Origin: Paguma larvata
Taxonomy: Eukaryota; Chordata; Mammalia; Carnivora; Viverridae
Assembly: GCA_030068075.1 (NCBI GenBank)
Contig: CM057843.1
Coordinates: forward strand, 14,650,001-14,714,000
Length of the DNA stretch: 64,000 nt
Direction: 5' to 3'
Below, in pieces: positions 55,545 to 64,000 of the stretch (position 1 is its first letter; every line of letters begins with the position of its first letter). Made by a program: the position numbers and the translations under genes. The notes beneath the pieces are model-generated. The model was not told where the DNA came from. It ran no database searches and saw only the letters and a program-made list of their open reading frames with translations.

Positions 55545-58325
55545 TTCAGTGCGACCCAGTCTTAATTTATTGGTTCGTGATTTTTGAAAAATTATGGTCA
55601 ACCAGCTGACTACTCACCTGCCTGAGAGAATGGAGAATGTTTTTGCTTTTTCACAATTGCAGGGATTACTGATGGTTAGGATGGTCACTCCAGGTCTTAT
55701 TTAAGAATTTTTGATCCTCCACAGCAATTCCGCTCATAGTTCCGTCCTGGTGCTGGAAAAACCGTGGGTGTTTTCAGGGAGACCCACACTCCATGTGGGT
55801 GTCTCCACGGAAGTTCATTTGCACGGTTGTAAAACAAGGTAGCAGAGCAGGAGGGCAGACCCCTTTACTGACTGAATTCAAAAGTAAAATGTTAAAAACC
55901 GCATAGTTCAAAACTTTGAACTATGTCACCAGAGTTTTCAGGGCATAAGTATTTAAAAAATGGGACCCGCGAACCAAAGTTAAAGTGCTGTGGAACTTGC
56001 AGTGACAAACACGCGCTGGAGATCTGGCTGGCAGCATGCTGCTGTGAACGGTATCCGGAAGACCTTAATTCAGATCCGGGGTGCTAAAAAAAACCATGCA
56101 GAAAGATGCAGCTTCAGAATCCTGAAATCTCGGCCTGCAGAGAGTGTCGCGCCTTGGTTTCTTTCAGCCGACTTCAACAAGTCCTTGGTCACTCTCGGGG
56201 CAGTCTGCCGTTTCGGTCCTGCCGAGGTGGACGTCCACCCTCCCAGACAGTTTGCTCCATAGGTAAGCCCGCGAGACTTCTGTCCTCTCGTTGTTCTCAA
56301 CTAAGAAATGGTCCTGGACTCACTCTCCCGTTCTGACCTCCAGGTGATGGCAGATGGCATAGGAACACACACATGCACGTGCGCTGTGAGGAGGGGGGGA
56401 GCGGCACTCACTCTCGGGTTCTGGAGGAACCCCGCCCCAGTAACCACCTAGGGCTCGTGAGCCAACTGCTCTCAAAGGCTGTTCTGACTTGGAATAGCTC
56501 AAGGCCTTCAGGGTCGTGGAAGAAACATCCTCATCATCTCTTTGTCAATAATTTACTGTGTCAGCTGACCCAAAGTCTCAGATCTTACTGGCAGCAGAAA
56601 ACGGTCAAGTAGAACATGCAGTTAGTTTTCCATTCGCATGAAAATCTTACCTATCATAAAGTGGTGCCAGCTTTCCAAGAGGAAAGAATCTGATCACTAA
56701 AGCCCCTCTCAAGTTTACCGTGAGCACCTCAGGTCTACAAGAGTACAATGGTAGCAGGCATGAAGGCCTTAACTTAACCATGTGGGCAAAGTACTGAGCC
56801 TGCGCCCTCACTGTTAAAATCGGGATTGGACGCCAATGCTAAGGGTGACGCGAGGCTCGTTACAAAGGAGGCACTCGGTCAGTGGTTCCCACACATCTGC
56901 TTTCTTCCGACGCTTGCGTACTTTTGTTAAAAAGTTGAGATCTACTTAGAAGTCCATAAAGTGCTCACGTGTATCTTCCTGAGAAACCTCTGCCTCTCTC
57001 CCTTCTCATCTTCAGTAGCATCCTTCCAAAACGGTTAGTATCCACGTGCCACGGAAGGGTGCTGAAGTTGAACCAAAAAAAAAAAACACAAACCACCACA
57101 AAACCTCGCAGTTCAGCAAGCAGTTACCAAGGGTGAAACTGACCCCTCTGGTAATTATTAGCTCCTTGAGATCCATCGAAAAGACTCACCAGTAAACTCT
57201 AACCCACGAGGACTCGAAGGGAGAGGAAGCACTGGCACGTGGCAAAAGGGGAGCGAGGCTTCAGGATACACAGCACAAGGCAAACCCAAGAGTCAGATTC
57301 TGTGCGGATCGTTCCCTTCTAACTCCACCGTTAACACAGAGCAACCCACTCCTCTGAAACCTGAGACATCAAGAGCCTGGAGTCACACGTGATCTATGTG
57401 GCTGTGGACAGGGTAGTCCAATTTATTTCAAAACAAAAGCTCTGTTGGGCTGCACCAAATGCAGGAGAAAAAGAATACTTAGGGCCACGGTTAGGTTACC
57501 AGTGTGCATAACAGTGAGGTATGCCTCAAATTAGCCTTTTTTTTTTTTTTTTAACTTTAAAAACTGAACTATAACATACCCATGCAGTAATATTTTTCAG
57601 TGCTAATTAAAAAAAAAAAATTAAAGCCTGCACTGGAAATTGACAGTATGGCAGAATTTTGTTTCTCCTACCTTTGACCCAAATACGTAAAATGTACAGA
57701 TTTATACAGGGTCTGTGTTAAAAATCTAAATGTTTCCACAAGATTTTAAACATCACTGGAAATCTGAATTTAGAGGAAACAAAACTGGATGAAAGTACAA
57801 TGCCCGTGACAGCCAACATTATGTAACTGGGCTGTATGAGGTTGTTGAGAAGGCAAGGGTTAAAAAAAAGATAGATGCAATGTTTTTTTGTTTTTTTTAA
57901 ATTACCCCCAGAGGTGATGCGCTGATTTGAACATAAGTACACCAGATACTACGGCAAGGGGAAACACTGCAAAAAGGTAATCTATTTACAGAAGAGTGAT
58001 TTAAAGACATTATGGTTTTCTTTACAAACAGATGTAAGAACAGGAATTGTCCACTTTTTAAAAACTCTACATTTCAACCCTCCACTATTATTATCCATCA
58101 AACTGCCTGTGTCGGAGGCAGTCCCCCCCGTCCCTCCCCCCCATTTAACTCTCCAAATAAACTCCATCATTTCTTCATCATCTGTGGTCCAGGCTCTCCT
58201 GAAAAGTCTCTGGGCACAAGTCGTAGGATGACAGGCTTTTGACCTGCCGTTAAAAATGAAACCACCAAAAACGAGAGCTCCCCACCCCACACCCCAGCCC
58301 CAGCGAGACCCCTTCTGTGCGTGGT
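55545..58325 (-). other. NCOR1: Probable NCOR1 3' UTR
   Basis: Downstream of the NCOR1 stop, minus-strand AATAAA hexamers are at 57427-57422 and 55571-55566. The distal one gives a 3' UTR of about 2.8 kb, in line with the long NCOR1 3' UTR known in mammals. The whole stretch lacks SINEC copies, which fits transcribed, constrained UTR. Homopolymer A/T tracts occur at 57067-57078, 57538-57552 and 57608-57620. Confidence 0.6.
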
Positions 58326-58513
58326 TCAGTCATCACTATCCGACAGTGTCTCGTACTGTGCAGAGAGCAGCGGGGCAGGCTCTCGCTCCCAGATCCTGCT
58401 CTGCTGGTGAGGAGCCGCTTGGTTCACAGAGGAGGGGGCACATGCGATCGGGGTCGGTGGCGTGCTGCTGAGCATCCGCATAGTCAGAGGGTTGTACGGA
58501 AACTGAGTCGAGC
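58326..58513 (-). CDS. NCOR1: NCOR1 last coding exon
   Basis: After acceptor TTTGTCAG: GSTQFPYNPLTMRMLSSTPP, TPIACAPSSVNQAAPHQQSR, IWEREPAPLLSAQYETLSDS, DD and TGA (58328-58326). Confidence 0.96.
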
Positions 58514-61500
58514 CTGACAAAAGAAAAATTGTTTTCACTGTCATGAGCACAGCTGCCGTTTCATACAACTTCCACAGGGTGGGGAAGACACGATTACTCT
58601 GTTGAACTGGTCTTGTGACACTGGGAGCAAAATGAAACCACACGGAAGGGCCAGGGTTTCACGAAGTAGACTGTAGCCTCTGGTGAGGCACCAACCGGTG
58701 AGAATCTAGGAGGGACGAATGACAGGAGTGAGCGTAAGCTTAGGGCTGCTAAGGCCAGAAATGAAAGCTCAGGGCTGGACTTTCAGGGAGTTCCAGAACC
58801 GGGTGTTTCCATGGAGAATCCAAATAGAACTACTGTATATTAAGCTCAAAGAGTCTGGATACACCAAGAACTTTTGGACTTTTAAAGACCAATGCAGCAG
58901 TACGTGCTCAGAGGATGAGGGGACAAGGAATTTCTGCAGGTCACAGGCAGCAGGATGCAGGTCACGTGCTGGGTCTCACTGGGCAGATTTAAAAGGTAGA
59001 AGATCTGGAAGAGGGGTACGTGACCCTAACAGCAGCACTGCTACCTCCTGCCACTTTCTAGATTGTCTGTCTCACTGTCCCCAAAAAGCCTTTTACAGCT
59101 TAAGCAGCCAAAAACAAAACATACCGTTTTATCAAGTAATTTCACAAATAAAATTCCTTCCCTAAGCGACAGGAGAAGAAACAATCACTGGTTTAGGTTA
59201 GAAGCTGTCAAACTAGAACACGATCACTCTGCATGTGATGTGAGTTTCATGAAGCAAAGGCCTTCAGTTATGCTGACGGAATACCCATGGGAAATGTGCA
59301 CATAAGGGGGAGAGCACATTTCTACTGACGTACCCGTATTTAACTCCTAAAAGATGGCTTATGATTCTCTGAAACCCTTAAATCTACACCAAATAATCCC
59401 AATTTTATTTAAAGAACAAAAAAGCAGAGTCTGTTCCCTTTCAAGACAGCCATTATCATGGTTATTAGGTTTGAGAAGAAAGCTTACAGCAAGCACAAAA
59501 AGGAAAATACTCGTAAATATCCTAGAACATGCTTTTTCACCAGTTTGTATAAATTTAAGTGAGCCCACAATAGAGACGGCTTTTTACGCTATTTCCATTT
59601 CTTACTTTTCTTACTTTGATTTCTTAATATTTTCCTAAGAATCTTCTCTAAGAATGTCTTTCGACAGGCTAAGGGTGAAGCTTGGGAGTGGCCCGTCACG
59701 CTCACGTGTGGTTCACCTAAGAACTAAAACCACAGACTTCATGGTTTTGCAAGCAGCAGGTGCTGGCTCCCAGCACAATACAGAAGTGAGGGGGATGGAG
59801 GGGATGTTTTCATAGTTCTCCTTTGTTCGTGGTAATCAGACCTTGCGTTCTGTACATTTTTAAGATTCCATGCGTTCAGCGACTGTTTTGGAAAGTGGAA
59901 TCCTACGGATACAATCACGGAAATTGAGGTTTCCAAAGTTTCTGATTTTAGAAGTACTAGCCAAGGCTTGATAAAAAGTACTTTATGACTCCTTTTCTAG
60001 CAGTAAGTTCCTCACCTGTTGAGGAGGGCCTGTCTTCCCAGGCCCACCCTGGTGTCTGCCTGTGGTAATCCCCTTCTGAATGTACAGAGGAGACGGAAGA
60101 GGGCCTTTCAGTTCCTAAGTAGCCTTGCCCAGGGATGGGAGATTTAGATTTCCTGCTGTTTGACTTGCTGATCAGCTTTGGTTTGCAAACTCCTCCTAAA
60201 AGTGAAATAAATTAACTCTTGACATATAGTAATTATGTTCTCAACTTAAAAACCTACCCAAGTGCTGATGGGTTATACACTGCCGAGAGAAAGCCGGAGG
60301 ATGGCAGACAGTGCCAAGAACCCAGATCCTAGGACCCAGCGAAGCTTCAAAGTTAGTATTTAAAAGCCAGAATTTACTTGTAGCAACTAAAGCAAAAGGG
60401 GTGTGTCCTCATGCCATGAACTTGAAAAACACGTAACCAAGGAAATTAGATTTCTGGAACATCATTTCGTTCCTGGTCTTGGAGCACAGAAACTGCTGTG
60501 AAAATTAAAACAGGCTAACAAAAATCTTAAACCCTCACTACCTCCCTCCTCGCCCGCCAGTTTAGAGAGAAGTGGAGGAGTCTGTACACCACCCCAAGGA
60601 GGTTTTATGTCCAAAGAAAAAACGTGTGGGATAGAAGCCGCTTCGTGGCCATGCTACTGGTCCCCAGCAGAAGCTCGGCAAGTCTTGGTGGCCCTTTCTG
60701 TTGTTTCAGGCTCCGGTCTACAGAAGTTCAGAGGAGTGGGACGCCCCTGACGGGGCTCTAGAACAAAACATGGAAACCATGTCTGAAGAGAGCAGAGCCC
60801 AGGCGAGCAGCAGATGTGTTCCTCTGCTCCCGCAGGACCGCCTCACCCTGCCCCGAGTCCCGCTGCGCCCAGAGCAAGGTGGGTAGAAGGCAACTCCGAC
60901 CCCTTCAACTATCTGCCCAAAGAAGAAGTGCAAGTCCTTGATGGTCAGAGGAAGAGAACAGAATGGGACGAGGGGGAAAGATGCTTACGGAAGATAAACT
61001 TCGAAATACACAAAGCCAGTATGAGCTCCTTTTGGAAAGAATAGATCATCGAAAAGGAGGAGGTGCGAAGCTTAGGAAACAAAATACAGCCGGGATCAGA
61101 ACAGACACAACAAAAAGGGCATTAGTATGAAAGGAAAATGTGAGCTACAGTAAAAGCAAAAGAGATCAAGATGACCGAAATAATTAGATCAAGATGACTA
61201 AAATAACAAGGTAACAGATCTGGAGGACGAAGACTATCTAGCAAAAATGTAATTGTGTTTTTGAGATGGAAAGCCCAACAAAAGAGGCAAAATAGAACAT
61301 TTCCAGGAGTGTAGAAATCAACCTGCAGATGCAAACAGCCTCCCTGTGGTCAGGAAACTGACAGAACAAACACCAACATACTAATTAACTTCTTCGAACT
61401 GAGGCAGAGGCTTCTTCGGGCAGATAAAACTGTCACCTGCCAAAAAAGGGGACATCTGGTAACAACCAGATGCCAACCATTGATGCAGGGGGAGAGGGGG

Positions 61501-63322
61501 GTGTAAAAGTGTCAATGGGACGTTTCCAGAAAGGTGCCACACGCTGTCATTTCACACATCAAGGCAGCAAGAAGGTATTCTTGAGTGGGAACAGTCTCGG
61601 AGGAGAGCAGCCTCTGAGAGAAAAGAGTGTGTGAAAACTGGACCAAAAAGAAATTGCAACCGGAGGGGTACATGGCCGGGATTGCTTTAAGTGCGTAACC
61701 GGCACCAGTGACCACCTTCGAATACACGCGGAGTTACTAAAATGAGGGGAGAGCAGAGGGGAAGAGAGTGCGCGTCCTTCAGCGCAGGAAGTGAAGCCAT
61801 GTTGCTGTAAAATATACGTAGGTGTAAATAAGTAAAAACCTCTGATCTCTTTGATCTTCCTAACCTCACTGAGATCTTTTGCTTGAGGATAACGGGCAAA
61901 AACTCTAATCTAACCCTGAGATACCGCTGACCTGCCGGTAAAATTGTAAGCAGAAGAGATCCTAGTTCTCAAAGATTCAGAAAAAGGTGTTTCGAAGCTT
62001 AGGGTCAGTTTTTTGTGTGCTTGCTTTTACCAGGACATATGAATGATTGGTTCTGATGTCTGTCTGTCCTTTCATGTGTCCGTACAGAGACACTCAGAAT
62101 GATTCTCATGAGAAAAGAACACTAGTTTTCTGGATGATGTGATCTGAAGGTTTTCTTTTCTTACTCTTTCCTCTATGGCCTAAAATTCGTTTATGCTGAA
62201 CCTATCCTTTTTATTACAACAATAAGTCCCTTTTATTCAAAAGCAGAAAGGAAACCGCACTTGTATTACAGTTAAAATGTGTCGACCCAGATAAGGACTG
62301 GATGCAAACAAAAAAACCCAACACTGAAAGGTGACGTTCAGCGTAAAAAGCTCCGTCCTTTTAAAATTTCTGTTCATGTTACTAAAATGTCTAAGGGGTC
62401 AAAAACAAAATTTTTTTTTTAAAGTAACTAAAACCCTCAGAGGGGACTCTGGGAGCACATAACAGGAGATGCCTTGAGGATGCATTAGGGATGCATTACA
62501 ACTTAGAAATGGATGGGCTTCTTCTTGGGAAAGGCAGCAGAGCACAAGGATGAACACTCTACCTGAATGAGGTGAGGGGTCCCCTTCCTCTCTGCGGGTC
62601 TCCCCACTGGTCACAACAGAGGTGCCGGCGCCACCGGGCACCACGCCGACGGGTTGGGACAGGACGACTCCGTGCTCCTCAACTTTGTCATCAAAGCTTC
62701 CCATGAGCGCCTTCCTGATGATGTCTTCCAGACCGAGATTACTGGCAGGATCAGCGAAAGAATGACCTCTAGAGCTAACTGAGCCTGAAAGAGACGAGCA
62801 CGCCGTTTCTGCTGATTTCCGAAAGGCAGATGAAGAGACAGAGACGAGCCGACTCCATATAGCCTTCAGGGCCCATGGGACACAGGACCCGGGGCTGGCT
62901 GCCTACAACACCGCAAGCGCCCACGCAGGGGCGCCCAAATCTCTCCTCTGGCAGATTTAGTTTTTCTTTGCTAAACGAAATCGGTCAGCCACTTTTCTTA
63001 AAGTTACTGGTTTTTCTCTTTTCAGTTCCCTAGTTCTCACACTGTTCTTTAGTGGTTTTGATTCTCTTTGTTCACTGATCTCTCCAGCAACTGTTTACTG
63101 AATCTCAACTCCCTTTTATTGCTGCTGTCTCCTCCCCAACTGTATTTACGCGTACTGGAGCAGCGCTCCTGGTGTGCAGTCGGTATCGGGACTCGATGGG
63201 TGTCGGGTGGACTGCCTGCTACCACACACTGCCTTCGTACTGGCAAATATATATATTTGGAATCTTACCTGAGGTAGTGACTGCCGGCAGATTGAAGATC
63301 TCAGTTCCTGGTTGAGCAGCTG
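58326..63322 (-). CDS. NCOR1: NCOR1, nuclear receptor corepressor 1, C-terminal four exons (partial)
   Basis: NCOR1 bridges unliganded nuclear receptors to HDAC3/TBL1 complexes in the nucleus. Exons on the minus strand are 63322-63269, 62784-62563, 60195-60016 and 58513-58326; each ends in phase 1 and the next starts with two bases, so the frame is continuous. Together they encode about the last 213 residues of a roughly 2440-residue protein. The second of these holds NLGLEDIIRKALMGSF, the CoRNR-box receptor-interaction helix (LxxI/VI type, here LEDII). The third is Ser/Pro/Lys-rich, and the last ends APLLSAQYETLSDSDD then TGA. The ending distinguishes NCOR1 from NCOR2. Earlier exons lie beyond 64000. 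The gene converges on TTC19. Confidence 0.96.
58514..62562 (-). other. NCOR1: NCOR1 last two introns
   Basis: Introns 58514-60015 and 60196-62562. No SINEC copy is present. A short tandem repeat of a 22-23-bp unit (agatcaagatgac...) is seen at about 61164-61208. Otherwise nothing is recognised. Confidence 0.8.
60016..60195 (-). CDS. NCOR1: NCOR1 penultimate exon
   Basis: 180 nt after acceptor CTTTTAG: GVCKPKLISKSNSRKSKSPI, PGQGYLGTERPSSVSSVHSE, GDYHRQTPGWAWEDRPSST, then donor GTGAGG. Basic and Ser-rich. Confidence 0.95.
62563..62784 (-). CDS. NCOR1: NCOR1 exon with CoRNR receptor-interaction box
   Basis: 222 nt after acceptor CTTTCAG: SVSSRGHSFADPASNLGLED, IIRKALMGSFDDKVEEHGVV, LSQPVGVVPGGAGTSVVTSG, ETRREEGDPSPHS, then donor GTAGAG. 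LEDIIRKAL is the hydrophobic helix that docks on unliganded thyroid hormone and retinoic acid receptors. Also a multiple of three. Confidence 0.95.
63269..63322 (-). CDS. NCOR1: NCOR1 exon, fourth from the end
   Basis: 54 nt between acceptor AAATACAG and donor GTAAGA. Encodes AAQPGTEIFNLPAVTTS plus split codons at both ends. Length is a multiple of three, so skipping it would keep the frame. Confidence 0.92.
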
Positions 63323-64000
63323 CTGTATTTAAACAAACATTCGAGTTAACTGAGATGTGATGATCACGTTCACTGAAAGAGATAAAGTCTCAAAACCCTA
63401 CAATGAAATTAACCTTTTTATTTCCCATGATCTCAACCTTACTTTTCACCAGTTAAGATAAAGAAATAATTACTTAAAAAAATAAATCAGGCAATACAAA
63501 ATTGGACGAGGTGGGAAAATCTGAACAGGAGCCATGTGCCCACAAGAAGACAAGAACCTTTGCACTGCTGAGAAACCCCAACAGGAAGGGGTCCAGTTTG
63601 CCGGAGAAGAGGGGGGCTCTTGGATGAGTCCCGGGAATGCCAGCCGGTCCAAGGCAGCCTGGCCTCAGACCCCTCCATGAATAGCATGAAAGCGTGGGCT
63701 TCCCCAGCACGCTTTACCGGGAGCGGCTCCCGCAGCCAGAGGATGAGCCCGCGATTTGTCATTTGCGCAGCAAGAACGACACAGGCGGGACGGCCTGGGA
63801 ACTACCTATGAAGCACCGAGACAGAAGTAGAAGGAACCTGAAAACGCAAATGGTGTTTTCACCACAACTTCCAACTTGCTGCTGAGAACTCGAACGAGAA
63901 AGAACAGGGAAGCAGGGTGGGGGGCCCTGCGGGCTCCGCAGCAGAGTGGACGCTCTCCGAAGCCGTGCTGCATGTGCTGGAAGCTAACTTCCTTCATCAA
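63323..64000 (-). other. NCOR1: NCOR1 upstream intron (window edge)
   Basis: No further NCOR1 exon could be matched between the acceptor at 63323 and the window end. Short frames here are not supported. Confidence 0.7.

Noticed and set aside
61122..61334. Minus-strand frame in the NCOR1 intron with a hydrophobic peptide
   Set aside because: The frame is not near a splice junction, the NCOR1 exons on either side already join in phase, and part of it is a short tandem repeat.
1..64000. CRISPR array, prophage, operon or bacterial mobile island
   Set aside because: The sequence is vertebrate nuclear DNA; regularly recurring units are dispersed SINEs with target duplications, not spaced direct repeats.

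Overview
The window is mammalian nuclear DNA, almost certainly from a felid. Two signs support this. First, about 35 copies of a tRNA-derived SINE occur in both orientations. Plus-strand copies open with a tRNA-like head (GGCGCCTGGGTGGCTCAG), continue through a CT-rich segment and end in AAATAAA-type A-rich tails; this is the form of carnivore CAN SINE (SINEC) typical of cats. Second, the genes are intron-rich vertebrate genes in the order ADORA2B (+), ZSWIM7 (-), TTC19 (+), NCOR1 (-), which is the order on human 17p12-p11.2.

Layout. Positions 1-10403 are the 3' part of the single ADORA2B intron. Positions 10404-11070 are ADORA2B exon 2 (transmembrane segments 4-7 and the tail of the adenosine A2B receptor), followed by its 3' UTR. 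ZSWIM7 lies on the minus strand from about 11883 to 25832 in five coding exons, including a 22-nt microexon; it encodes the SWIM zinc-finger partner of the RAD51-paralog (Shu-like) machinery. A CpG island at about 25570-26660 is a bidirectional promoter: the ZSWIM7 and TTC19 start codons are about 250 bp apart and divergent. TTC19 (mitochondrial complex III assembly factor) runs 26085-54097 in ten exons, with a 19.3-kb intron 7 full of SINEs, L1 fragments and a nearly full-length Tigger1 DNA transposon. The last four coding exons of NCOR1 (nuclear receptor corepressor 1, minus strand) occupy 58326-63322, with a likely 2.8-kb 3' UTR reaching about 55545. The window ends in an upstream NCOR1 intron.

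The four genes have unrelated roles. Their relation is architectural: one head-to-head promoter (ZSWIM7/TTC19) and two tail-to-tail junctions (ADORA2B/ZSWIM7 and TTC19/NCOR1) where candidate poly(A) sites lie tens to a few hundred bases apart. I found no operon, CRISPR array, phage, or clearly undescribed system. The most interesting items are the ZSWIM7 microexon, an NRF1-like palindrome in the shared promoter, a 62-bp inverted repeat in ZSWIM7 intron 3, a (CCG)6(CAG)12 repeat in the ADORA2B intron, the SINE-riddled Tigger1, closely spaced inverted SINEs, and an unidentified 1.2-kb stretch in TTC19 intron 6. Exon calls come from reading splice sites and comparing translations with remembered family sequences; no alignment was run.
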